64,000 nt of DNA, from positions 106,307,222-106,371,221 of the forward strand of contig NC_059075.1 of NCBI RefSeq assembly GCF_020497125.1, read 5' to 3'. The position numbers were made by a program, and so were the translations under genes. Numbering within the stretch: position 1 is the stretch's first letter; the number at the start of each line of letters is the position of its first letter. The notes beneath the pieces were generated by a model. The model was not told the DNA's origin, did not search any database, and worked only from the letters and a program-made list of their open reading frames with translations. This DNA comes from Mauremys mutica. Its lineage: Eukaryota; Chordata; Testudines; Geoemydidae. Positions 38,894-49,584 of the stretch are shown piece by piece.

Positions 38894-40713
38894 GTGAGGT
38901 GTATGGATGAAATATACAGGACATTTAGATAGACTACATCATAGCACCACTTTGAGGGGAGATTTATAATTAAAAATTTGCTGTTGTCTCAGCTGCTTTG
39001 ACTTTGGTATGACAGGGAGTTCCTGAGAAGAAAACCTGGTGGAAAATACATCCACAAGAGATAACTTGCAATATTTTCAGATCAAGCCAAAATCCCTGTG
39101 AATGATCCTGAATTGATCTATGCCCTGGGAAATCTTTGTGAGACTGCATAGCACTTGTGCTTTCTTTTTTTTCCAACGTTGTCCCCATGATATTTTTAGC
39201 ATTCCTGCTGTGCGTTTGCACTGTACTGCCGCCTTGCTGCCTTTGGGCCTGAACCTACAAACTGTGAACGCCTTCGAATCCTAGTGCAGTCAACAGGATT
39301 TGAGAGTCCACATCTGACCTTTTCTGAATATAAACTTCTTACAAGGGAAGAGAGCTTTACAAACAACAACTAGGATGGTGCTAGGAAGACACTATTAAGC
39401 ATGTAAACAGGTCTTAAAATGAGATTGGTGTTTCCCAGTAATGGTGTGCTGGGAGCCTAGATTTGAGGCATAATCTCTCGTGTATTTAATTATACGAAAG
39501 CAAAGGTGGGTATTGCAGAAAGCCATCAGTGAGGCTTGCAGTACTCTGTTTTCATTAAGTGCCATTAAAGCATAAAGTAAGGTCCTTCCTTTAAGAGGGG
39601 ATAATTTCTTATTATGTTGTTTAGATAGCAGTAACAGTAATTATGTTGTTCATATATTCTTTTAAAGAAAAATGCAAGACAAAAATGACCCTGAAGTTGT
39701 GGGCTCCTTGAAAATGACATAACTGTGTGATGGAAAAAGTTAGTTCTGTTATGGGGTTAAGAGCTCAATGGGTTTAAGATAAAGCAACTTTGTTAATTTG
39801 TCATTCCTGGGTTATTTTAAAAAATATTTCCACATGACTTATGTATCTGCTATTTCCCAGCCAGCACTTGACCTATACTCTATATTAATCAGGGGCCCTG
39901 TCCTACTGGGGGCTCTGCTCATTCAACCTCCATGGAAGTCAATGAGAATTGAAGAGCTACTAACAGAGGGCCTGATCCAGCAAACTCTTACTCACTCGTG
40001 TAGTCCTAATGGCGTGCAGTCTTGGACCCAGAATTATGACCACACAGAGAAAACTTCTAAACAAAGTCAATGAACAGATGCTACCAATCACTACTCTAAG
40101 AGCCTGCCAGCCACAACTCAGCCAAATAGGAAAGCGTTTCCCACAAATGACAGAGCCCAATTCTGTTCTCAGTTGCCCTGTTGCAAATCTGCATTGATAG
40201 CAGTGGAGTTACTCCAGATTTGTACCAGCGTGAATGAGAACAGAATTAGGCCCGCAAAAGCCAGTCTTTTTGAGGAGATGGATGTGAGCGGGTCTAAGGC
40301 TTCTATACAATGCAAACATAGACTATATCCAAGGCATTCAGTAAATCTATGCAAAACCACAAGTGAAATGTCTTCTGAAAGGAGCAGTAATATCACAATC
40401 AAGATTTCAAATGTATTTCTCATCTGAGAATTGACCATGTGAAAATGGGATTGTGGGTCCCACTCCCACGTTATTATCGCTCAATGTTTGTGTCTCAATG
40501 ATTTCCAGATGACACAAGTTCAGTTTGCAAATTGAAAGTATTTTTGCAAATTGCCAGCTTGGCAGACTCAACTTTGGCTGGGCTCTTTTCTTCCCAAGCA
40601 TCATCATCAGCACTAATAACAACTATTCTTAAAGCCAAATTCTGCCTTCAGTGACATCTGTATCACATCGTTGTCTTCAATGGGTTTGCACTGGTGTTAA
40701 AATTCGAAACTTA
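38894..40713. other. Anonymous non-coding DNA
   Basis: No gene is seen. Relic arms occur at 39,890-39,975 and 40,150-40,250 (CCAATTCTGTTCTCAGTTGC mirrored by TGAGAACAGAATTAGGCC). Confidence 0.35.
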
Positions 40714-40991
40714 GGCTATGTCTGCACTGCAAGTGGAGGAATAATTGCAGCTCAGGTCAGCATACCCATGCTAGCTTTAGTCTAGCTAACAAAGCTGAAA
40801 ATAGCAGTGAAGATGCCAGCTAGCAATGGGGATATGTAATCAGGATTATAAACAGGTTTGTACAACCTGCATTGGAGCCCTTACCACTGTGTCTTTACTG
40901 CTACTTTTATCAATTTTAGCTAGATTAAAGCTAGTATGGGTAAATTTACCAAAGCTACAACCATACCTCTGATTGCAGTGTAGACATACCC
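40714..40991. mobile_element. TTA-TSD foldback MITE (PIF/Harbinger-like), 278 bp
   Basis: GGCTATGTCTGCACTGCAAG at the left mirrors ATTGCAGTGTAGACATACCC at the right. TTA flanks it on both sides (40,711-40,713 and 40,992-40,994), the TSD expected for PIF/Harbinger elements. The interior has a CTAGCTTTAGTCTAGCTAAC and TTAGCTAGATTAAAGCTAG inverted pair. Confidence 0.65.
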
Positions 40992-41254
40992 TTAATAAAC
41001 AATTCTGTTGATGTTGCACATGGAGAAATAAACTCCAGCTCACTTTTTAAATTGCATTGGCCCTGCAGCAGAACAGGAACAACAATAAATAATAGGAACC
41101 CCCCATAAATGTATTATAGTTACCATGGGCCAGATTGTGATACCTTCACTCACATTGAATAGCACCTTACCCTATGAGTTCTATTCTAATCTGTGTAGCT
41201 TCTTAAACGATGGATATCCCATTAAAGTCAATGGAATACTTGAGGAGTAAGGTA

Positions 41255-42261
41255 CAGTAACTCCTCACTTAACGTCATCCCGGTTAACGTTGTTTTGTTA
41301 TGTTGCTGATCAGTTAGGGAACATGCTCATTTAAAGTTGTGCAATGCTCCCTTTTAACGTCGTTTGGCAGCCGCCTGCTTTGTCTACTGCTTGCAGGAAG
41401 AGTGGCCCATTGCAGCTAGCTGGTGGGGGTTGGAACCAGAGTGGACCGGCAGCCCCCCTACCAGCTCCCCGCTTCCCTAAATTCCATGAGCTGCAGTTGC
41501 CCAGCAGGCTAGCAATTGGCAGTTCAGCTGTCCCTCCCCCCACTGCCATGTGCTGCTCCTGCCCTCTGCCTTGGAGCTGCTCCCAGAGACTCCTGCTTGC
41601 TGGGAAGGGGGAGGGGGCGCTAATGTCAGGGTGTCCCCCTCCCCCCTGCTCCTGCAGCCCACTTACCCCTTCTCCATATAGAGCAGGGAAGGGACACTGA
41701 CGGAGAGGGACAGAGAGAGCTTGGGGCGGCAGCTGCTGTCTCAACTTCCTGATCCACTTAAAAAGACAGTGCACTTAAGAGTGGGTCAGCTTACTTAAAG
41801 GGGCAGTGTGCATCTCTCTCTCTCCCACACACACAAGGTGTGTGTCTGGCTCTGTCTGCTATGCTGTCTCCCCTCCCTCGTGTTCGTGCTGCCTTGTGTG
41901 AGAGGCCACATTAACAACAATGTGTTAACCCTTGAGGGCTCAGCTGAGTGCTAGTTCATCATTTAGCAGTAAGGCATTCCTTGAGAAATATCTCTCCCTC
42001 TTCCACTCTCTAACTTCACCACCTCAACCAGACTTCACAATCATCATAGCTGTGAACAGTATTAAATTGTTTGTTTAAAACATATACTGTGTGTATATCT
42101 ATATAATATATAGTTTTTTGTCTGGTGAAAAAAATTTCCCTGGAACCTAACCCCCCCTATTTACATTAATTCTTATGGGGAAATTGGATTCACTTAACAT
42201 CGTTTCGCTTAAAGTCACATTTTTCAGGAACATAACTACAACGTTAAGCGAGGAGTTACTG
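41255..42261. mobile_element. Tigger/pogo-like non-autonomous transposon, 1,007 bp
   Basis: CAGTAACTCCTCACTTAACG at the left and CGTTAAGCGAGGAGTTACTG at the right are inverted repeats with one mismatch in the outer 21 bases. Both sides carry TA (41,253-41,254 and 42,262-42,263). Further TTAACGT/ACGTTAA words lie just inside each end. The GC-rich middle yields open frames (for example 41,331-41,774 minus) with no DDE transposase motifs. A TC/CA simple repeat lies at 41,813-41,835. Confidence 0.8.
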
Positions 42262-42263
42262 TA

Positions 42264-44023
42264 CTACTCAGCATGAGTAAGCGTATCATAGTCTGGCCCT
42301 AAATTAAGACGAGTGTGATACATTCAGAGAGCATTTCTCTACGTTTTGAACTGTCTCTCAATATATGTTTCTGCAGTTGACAAAATGGGGCCCAAATTTC
42401 AGTTGAGGTACTACCAGAATACAAATAATAAGATCTTTTCAGTAGGAAGGTCCTATTTTTATATAGTCAACGGCTCTTTAAAAGGATTGCTGCTAAAAGA
42501 CAGTGGACACTACCGATAATTGTTAGTGGGCGTAACAAATGCAGGGCATTGGGGACTGTAAAAGAGGTAGTCTCCAATGGATGTGTATATTGAATCGTGG
42601 ATAATTGTTGGAAGGGTCAATGTGTCAAAGTGGATGTAGTTTACTAGCTACCCAGCTCATTAATATTGTTAATCAGGTTCAGAAACTTGCTAATTATTCA
42701 ATAAATCCACCCAAGATGAAAAGGGAAAAGCTGGACTAAATAAATATTGAGTGTCACATTTACATCACGTACTTCAAATAATAATTTCCTCAGTGGAATG
42801 AATTATCAACAGTGGTGCTGACATGAAAAAGTCAAATGGAAAAAAAGGTTTTGACAAGACATTTTCTGAGTCATGCATTCAGTGCTTTGCACTTTGGACC
42901 TGCTCCTGTGCCCCTGGAAATCATCAGCAAAGTGCCTATTTATTTAATTGGTGCAGGATCAAGCTCTTCAACTCTTATGTCATTTTTATATTCAGTTACT
43001 AACTTCAGAAAGCACATATGGGTCTGAATCCTGCACTCACTGAAGTCGGTGGGAGTGTTGCAATGCAAGAGTAATGACCCTTTATAAACAGATTGCATTA
43101 GGTCATTTGCACTGTCCATATGATTCCTTGTGTTATACTTCTCTGTCATTTGAATTTAAGAAAATAAAAAAGCAAAACACATGTTATTAGCCAAACAAGT
43201 CAATAGAGGCACAGCTCCAGGTCCCGCGTGTTTGAGCTTCATCTGCCCTAATCAGTTAGCAGAGTCTTTAAGCTACTCTCAAGAACATATCTGGAAAATA
43301 GTTTCAGGTAACACAGGCATAGGTGTGCATAGACACAATGTTCTAAAAAGTGGTTGCTGAAAATTGCTCAAGACCAGGTCATGATTATCTAGTCTCAAGA
43401 ATGGTTTACAATGACCATTTAATATAGTTATTTCTCATCTATGCTGGCCAGCATAACTATATTACCTAAAACCATTTTCAGGTTTGTTTATTCAAATGCA
43501 CTTTAAAAAGGTGAGTAATTTTGCAATGTGTCTAGTGTCTTTCCCAGAGTCCCTTAGGCTCCATCCCAAGTTAAATTGTCTCTCTTTTAAAGCTGAACAG
43601 TAATTCACAATAAACAACTTATTCAAAACACTTTCCTCTTTTTTTTTCGTTTGCAGAGTACCCATAAGCAAAACATTTTTCTTAAGTGTATTAATTATTC
43701 AAATGTATTTGATTAATAGCTTTTCAAAAAATTACATTTTTGATGGGTCACAAATGTACTATATTGATCTGTATAGTTTGGTTGTGTTTGTGCATGAGAG
43801 TCTCATGATATGGTTTCTGTGCCTGATTGGATGGACATGCTGGCTGTAGCAGTACTGGAATTTGCCTTTTTTGAACATTTCTACCAGTAAAGTGTATTGC
43901 GGAAAGCAAGGATGGCAGGAGCATAAATATATTCAAAACAAATTCATTAAAAAAAATTGAAAGATTATTTTTGTTATTCACCCAACTCTAATCCTTTGAT
44001 AAACTCAGCCTTTCATCTTTTCC
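42264..44023. other. Anonymous A/T-rich non-coding DNA
   Basis: No gene, promoter or definable element is seen. The open frames are under 80 codons and have no domain. Confidence 0.3.
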
Positions 44024-44079
44024 AGTGTTTTGCTAGAAGCAGCAAAGAATCCTGTGGCACCTTATAGACTAACAGACGT

Positions 44080-44128
44080 TTTGCAGCATGAGCTTTCGTG
44101 GGTGAATACCCACTTCTTCGGATGCAAA
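44080..44128 (-). ncRNA. Hammerhead-ribozyme-like fold in the Penelope tail
   Basis: On the minus strand, UUUGCA pairs with UGCAAA as stem I. A CCGAAGA core then leads to a stem II hairpin, GUGGGU-AUUC-ACCCAC. GAAA follows, and then a minimal stem III, AGC-UCAU-GCU. The order matches type I minimal hammerheads, which are known from Penelope-like elements. Departures from consensus are C instead of U in CUGANGA, one extra A before stem II, and G at the cleavage position. This copy is therefore probably inactive. Confidence 0.45.
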
Positions 44129-44200
44129 TGGTGGAAATTTCCTGGGGCAGGTATATATAAGCAAGCAAGAAGCAAGCTAGAGATAACGAGGTTAGATCAA

Positions 44201-45617
44201 TCAGGGTGGATGAGGCCCTGTTCTAGCAGTTGAGGTGTGAAAACCAAGGGAGGAGAAACTGGTTCTGTAATTGGCAAGCCATTCACAGTCTTTGTTTAGT
44301 CCTGAGCTGATGGTGTCAAATTTGCAGATGAACTGGAGCTCAGCAGTTTCTCTTTGAAGTCTGGTCCTAAAGTTTTTTTGCTGTAGGATGGCCACCTTAA
44401 GATCTGCTATTGTGTGGCCAGGGAGGTTGAAGTGTTCTCCTACAGGTTTTTGTATATTGCCATTCCTAATGTCTGATTTGTCCATTTATCCTTTTCCTTA
44501 GAGACTGTCCAGTTTGGCCGATGTACATAGCAGAGGGGCATTGCTGGCATATGATGGCATATATTACATTGGTGGAAGTGCAGGTGAATGAACCGGTGAT
44601 GTTGTGGCTGATCTGGTTTGGTCCTGTGATGGTGTTGCTGGTGTAGATCTCGGGGCAGAGTTGGCATCGAGGTTTGTTGCATGGATTGGTTCCTGAGCTA
44701 GAGTTACTATGGTGCGGTGTGCAGTTGCTGGTGAGAATATGCTTCAGGTTGGCAGGTTGTCTGTGGGCGAGAACTGGTCTGCCACCCAAGGCCTGTGAAA
44801 GTGTGGGATCATTGTCCAGGATGGGTTGTAGATCCCTGATGATGCGTTGTAGGGGTTTTAGCTGGGGACTGTATGTGATGGCCAGTGGAGTCCTGTTGGT
44901 TTCTTTCTTGGGTTTGTCTTCCAGTAGGAGGCTTCTGGGTACATGTCTGGCTCTGTTGATCTGTTTCCTTATTTCCTCGTGTGGGTACTGTAGTCTTGAG
45001 AATGCTTGGTGGAGATTTTCTAGGTGTTGGTCTCTGTCTGCGGGGTTAGAGCAGATACGGTTGTACCTCAGTGCTTGGCTGTAGACAATGGATCTTGTGG
45101 TGTGTCCGGGATGGAAGCTGAAGGCATGAAGGTAGGCATAGCGGTCGGTAGGTTTTCGGTATAGGGTGGTGTTGATGTGACCATCACTTATTTGCACCGT
45201 GGTGTCTAGGAAGTGGACCTCCCATGTAGATTGGTCCAGGCTGAGGTTGATGGAGGGGTGGAAGCTGTTGAAATCGTGGTGGAATTTTTCCAGAGTCTCC
45301 TTCCCATGGGTCCAGATGATGAAGATGTCATCGATGTAGCGTAGGTAGAGAAGGGGTGTGAGTGGACGGGAGCTGAGGAAGCGTTGTTCCAGGTCGGCCA
45401 TAAAAATATTGGCATATTGTGGGGCCATACGGGTGCCCATAGCGGTGCCACTGATCTGGAGATATATATTGTCAGCAAATTTGAAATAGTTGTGTGTGAG
45501 GATAAAGCCACAGAGCTCAGCAACCAGGTGTGCTGTGGCATCATCAGGGATACTGTTCCTGACAGCTTGTATTCCATCAGTATGTGGGATGTTTGTGTAG
45601 AGAGCGTCTACATCCAA
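44201..45617 (-). pseudogene. Penelope-like polyprotein, RT plus GIY-YIG endonuclease, truncated and frameshifted
   Basis: The reading frame 45,617-44,466 gives 383 residues and continues, shifted, at 44,485-44,201. Visible parts in order are RT motif A DVDALYTNIP (residues 2-11), motif B GTAMGTRMAPQYANIF (57-72), the catalytic YIDD (94-97), a Cys-rich linker CNKPRCQLC (313-321), and a GIY-YIG nuclease with VIYAI (351-355) and YIGQTG (365-370). This RT/GIY-YIG pairing defines endonuclease-bearing Penelope-like elements; RT copies the RNA while the nuclease nicks the target. The N-terminal part before motif A is missing. Near 44,480 the frame breaks, consistent with loss of two bases, and the second frame carries the nuclease C-terminus (SDIRNGN, then EHFNLPGHT). 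This copy cannot make a complete protein. Confidence 0.9.
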
Positions 45618-45743
45618 AACTAGTGTTTTGCTAGTTACAGCTAGGTTTTTAAGTGAATTTATCCGTATCCTAATACAGCATAAATAGATTCTTCAGAAAA
45701 ATAAAATCTAATTTTTCCAGACATCTTAATTTGAAATATCATA

Positions 45744-46068
45744 CAGTACAGATCTGATTATCCAAAAGTCTTCATGGGACTCCGATAACTTTCACAGTCC
45801 CCCGGGGTTCAGACAATTGAGGCCCTACAAGCTTTGAAATCCATGTGCCTGCTTCCCTAACTCTGCGTGCAGATTCCAGATCATACAGGCCAGTTCACTC
45901 AGTTATAGTCAGAAAGCAGATTTCCCCAAGGCCAGATAGCTCTGTATTCCATTGTTGTGGAATTTAGGACTTCTCAAGAGTCAGACTTCAACCTTGGGAG
46001 ACTTATCTGACCTTTGGGTAACCAAGAGTTTCAGTTTAACTGGAGTCTGGATAATCTATGTTTGACTG
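45744..46068. mobile_element. Degenerate Tigger-like MITE
   Basis: CAGTACAGATCTGATTATCC at the left and GGATAATCTATGTTTGACTG at the right share the CAGT end and the GATTATCC block in inverted form. TA precedes the left end, but the base pair after the right end is AA. Old and uncertain. Confidence 0.4.
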
Positions 46069-47666
46069 AAATTAAGATACTGGGCATGATTCACCATTGC
46101 CCATCATCTTGCATAATCATTTACAGGAATGCAAAGCTGGTGTTAAACTCTACTGTTCTTCATTTGTAGCACATTACACCCACTTACTTTGCACTAGGGC
46201 AAATAACTACAGTAAGTGTGGTGAAACAGTGAATTAGTTTACAGCTGTTTAAAAAAACACCCCACACATTTATACCATACTGACACTTCCGGGCATAACC
46301 ATATTACTGGAAACTGTTTTCAAGAATCCATAAAAATGTGTAAAGTTGTAGCAGACCGCTTGGGATCATATTTGCATTATTCATCCAATAGCAATATGGG
46401 TTTTCTTAGTTGTTTGTGTTATTTTGGTGGTTCATATATCCTCTTCTTTGGGGGGCATTAGTAATTTGCATTTTGATTATTAAAATTGCGTATATTTAAA
46501 GTAAAAGTCAAGTTAAGATCACTGATTAACTTATGCCAAACAGTAGCCTATGGATAAGGGATGAGTAGAATGAATAAATATTCAGATACATGATTTATAC
46601 TGAGAATGGTTTGATTGTCAACATTTTTAGTTGTGTTCTGGTCAATATATAACATAGAACAAAAGAATTAGGGATCTGATTCAGGAAAGCAGTTAAGCAC
46701 ATGCTTAACATGAATCATGTTTTGGGACTTAGCACTTCAGCATATGCTTAATTTTTTCTTGAACAGGAATGCTTTCCTAAATCAGGGCCTGAAAGAGATT
46801 AATAAAAAGCTCAATTTGCCAAAAATAAAATGCAGGATGTAGAACAAAGATAATAGAGAAAGTTGTTACCGACGTCAAATGAAAGGTATCTATAAACCAC
46901 TTTGCCATTCTGGAGTAGTTTGTTAGACAGGCTGTATTGTCAGTGATATTCTAAAGGGCAGAACTCTGCAGATGAACACTTTTATGAGAAGTGATTAATG
47001 CAGATGTACTAGCTTTAATTGTGATAAGTGAGGTATGGTTTCTGCAGTTAGCAAGAGGACAACCAGTAAAATTGCTAAGTCAGGAATGTGCCCCATAATG
47101 AAAGTGAAAAATGTAATGTGCTTTGTTAAATTAATGGGCTTCTGTACAATAATCAATTTACATGTTGAAAGGTCAGAGGAAATGAAAAAGTGGATGTAAA
47201 AGCCCTGGAGCATTTATTTCAATGACCCGTCCAAACCAGCTGTCTTTCTCAGAAACGGTAAACAATAAACTCCCAGTGTAATGTTCACTGAGGAAATGGC
47301 AACTAACTCAAGGCAAAATAAAGGATGATCATATAGTTAATATTTACTGTAAATACATTAGATCCCTTTAAAATAAGGTCAGCTGCTGTGTTCTTCATCC
47401 TTTTCATCCCACCCGCTTAAGTATTAATTAATACTTAAAATGGGATGCCACATGGGCGGTCTTCAGCGTGATTCACTTTTGGCTGTTTTTTACAGATTTC
47501 TATCATCAGATTCATAAAACTGATTGCATTAGGCTGCTCTCCTGACCTAGTCAGAAACATGTCAAAAGTAAATGGGCATAGGATTTATCCCTGATTTTGT
47601 TTTCGTCAAAAGATGTTTCCTGATGACATTACTTCAAGCCACTGGATCCCTGTTCTGCATAGGATG
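46069..47666. other. Anonymous non-coding DNA
   Basis: No gene is seen. A palindromic relic lies at 46,670-46,795, with ATCTGATTCAGGAAAGCAGT mirrored by GAATGCTTTCCTAAATCAGG. Confidence 0.35.
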
Positions 47667-48033
47667 CAGGGCTGCCCAGAGGATTCAGGGGGCCTGCGGT
47701 CTTTGGCAGCGGGGGGCCCCTGCTGCCGAAGACCCACCCCGGGACCCGCCGCCGAAGTGCCGGAAGGACCCCCCGCTGCGGGGGGTCCTTCCGGCACTTC
47801 GGCGGCGGGTCCCGGTGGTGGGTTCTGGGGCGGAAGGACCTCCCGCCGCCGAATTGCCGACGACGACCCGGAGTGGAAGAAGCTCCGGGGGCCCGGGCCC
47901 CGTGAGAGTTTTCCTGAGCCCCTGGAGTGAGTGAAGGACCCTGCTCCAGGGGCCCTGAAAAACTCTCATGGGGGCCCCTGCGGGGCCTGGGGCAAATTGC
48001 CCCTCTTGCCCCCCCCCCCCCCGGGCGGCCTTG
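47667..48033. mobile_element. GC-rich hAT-like element, copy C, 367 bp
   Basis: CAGGGCTGCCCAGAGG and CCGGGCGGCCTTG are the termini. An exact 8-bp duplication, ATAGGATG, flanks it at 47,659-47,666 and 48,034-48,041. It contains a perfect palindrome at 47,739-47,815. It is a shorter member of the family at 3,085 and 23,270, sharing the GGGGCAAATTGCCCCTCTTG end region. Confidence 0.85.
47739..47815. repeat. Perfect 38-bp-arm palindrome with a one-base spacer
   Basis: The left arm runs CCGGGACCCGCCGCCGAAGT onward to 47,776. A single T follows at 47,777, and the right arm at 47,778-47,815 is its exact reverse complement. It is almost entirely G+C. Confidence 0.9.
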
Positions 48034-48384
48034 ATAGGATGACTAGGGAGGTGTGTGGTACCAGATGTCATAAGAGTAACAGTTGTGAGGTTATTTCTAT
48101 CCTCTTCTTCCTCTTCCTGCTTCACATCATTAAAGCTGGATTTAAAATGTCTGTGCTAAGGGAAGAGGTTCAGGGAGTAAAAGTTGTCTGAATGAACAGA
48201 AAGTAGGATGGAACAAGTGGAAAGACAGCTTGAAAAGCAGTATGTTTCCCAGTATGAAACCAGAAATAAGACTACTGCTACAATGATAAATCAAAGGCAA
48301 GGGAAAGCTATTCTGTCATCTAAAGCCAAGTCCCATATTGCTTTGGTATCAGTTTAGTGCCTAATAATGGTAAATGTTTATCCA

Positions 48385-48567
48385 ATCATAGAATCTCAGG
48401 GTTGGAAGGGATCTCAGGAGGTGATCTAGTCCAACCCCCTGCTCAAAGCAGGACCAATCCTCAGGCAGATTTTTACCCCAGAGCCCTAAATGGCCCCCTC
48501 AAGAATTGAACTTACAACCCTGGGTTTAGTAGGTCAATGCTCAAACTGCTGAGCTATCCCTCCCCCC
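48385..48567 (-). repeat. tRNA-derived SINE with CR1-like tail (cryptodiran type)
   Basis: On the minus strand it starts GGGGGGAGGGATAGCTCAGC, where TAGCTCAGCAG fits a pol III A box, and AAGTTCAATTCTT then fits the B box. A linker (GGGGGCCATTTAGGGCTCTG) follows. The tail GGTCCTGCTTTGAGCAGGGG and GGACTAGATCACCTCCTGAG matches the CR1 3' end. This head-plus-CR1-tail structure is the one described for tortoise SINEs. I find no clear TSD. Confidence 0.85.
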
Positions 48568-49186
48568 ATGCAGAGGTGATTCATAAGATGTTCTTCAGGG
48601 TCAAGCCATACTAGACATGAACAGTTTCCAAGTGTCTCTACCCAATTATCTGATGACTGAGCTAATTCCCAAAGAATATTATACATCTGTTAAAAAACGA
48701 GTGTTGTTACAACCTGAGCTGTAACATTGAGCCTGTTACACATGAACGTGGTAGGTCATATGTAATTACCATTGTGGTTTTGCTTTCTGATATATGAATG
48801 TTAGCAATAATTACAAGTATCTGCAAAGTTTATTACCTGAATGAAAATAATCTCAGTGTAAATAGAATGGGCCAGTTCCCCAGTTGAGGTCAGTTGTCAT
48901 GGAATGGAGCTATGCTGATTGACACCAGCTGAAGGCCTGGTTTTCTGTAATTAATTGACCTGGATTCTAGTAGTATAATCTGTATTAAGAGGAACTCCTA
49001 AATTGTGATAACTTGTGAGGAAGGTAGTCCATTGCTGTTAGAAGAGGAGTGTTGATCAAAAGACATTCTCAAAGATTCGGTTCTCCTTGGTTGTTTATAA
49101 ATTTTCCTCTGTTGGAATGACTCTGAACATCCAAGCTGGGAAAAAGCAGTTTTACTTGTACAATCCAGTGTGTTGGTATGTGACAG

Positions 49187-49579
49187 TGTCACGGGGTGCA
49201 CGGCTGGCCCCTCTTCTTCGGGGCCCGGTTGCCCTCCCAAATAAGTCCAGGGAGACTTCAGTTCTGTGCAACACCTGTGTCCTTTGTTCTTTAAGCATTT
49301 TCCCACCACCAGTGTCCAGCTATATACAGTCCTTACAGGTTTCTCCCCTACCACAGGCTGGGTCAGTAACCAACTAGAGGGCTTCCACCTCCCTCTCTCT
49401 AGCTGCCTCTCTCCTTCTGGCTCCTTTCCAGCCTTTGTAACTCTTGCCTATCAGGCTGACAGGTGTTGCCAATAGCCAGGCAGACATAAATCTTTTCAAC
49501 GAGCCTCAGTCTACCCCCCTTGATTGGGGCTGGCATGGCAGTGGCTGATTAAGCGTGTTTGCAGTGGCACCATGTCACA
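49187..49579. mobile_element. Probable solo LTR, 393 bp
   Basis: The block begins TGTCACGGGGTGC and ends GGCACCATGTCACA. GACAG occurs directly before (49,182-49,186) and after (49,580-49,584), a 5-bp TSD. The inverted ends agree at about 10 of 13 bases. Gypsy and ERV origins cannot be separated, and no internal region is present. Confidence 0.55.
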
Positions 49580-49584
49580 GACAG

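Larger units (their letters stand above)
44037..45621 (-). mobile_element. Penelope-like retroelement, 5'-truncated, with 13-bp TSD
   Basis: A perfect 13-bp duplication, AGTGTTTTGCTAG, bounds the element at 44,024-44,036 and 45,622-45,634. Its sense strand is minus: the 5' end at 45,621 begins inside the reverse-transcriptase domain, and the 3' tail lies at 44,037-44,200. The long TSD and 5' truncation are typical of target-primed insertion. The coding part is described separately. The tail contains a hammerhead-like fold and the motif GGTGCCACAGGATTCTTTGC. Good preservation and the exact TSD suggest a fairly recent insertion. It lies alone in intronic or intergenic DNA. Confidence 0.9.

Noticed and set aside
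41331..41774. 147-codon minus-strand frame
   Set aside because: It lies within the GC-rich middle of the Tigger-like element and has no DDE or DNA-binding motif.
44466..45617. A host gene (telomerase-like RT or GIY-YIG nuclease)
   Set aside because: The RT and GIY-YIG order, 5' truncation and flanking 13-bp duplication show a Penelope-like retroelement.
48480..48567. A tRNA gene on the minus strand
   Set aside because: A and B boxes are present, but the body continues into a CR1-like tail and lacks a full cloverleaf, so it is a SINE head.
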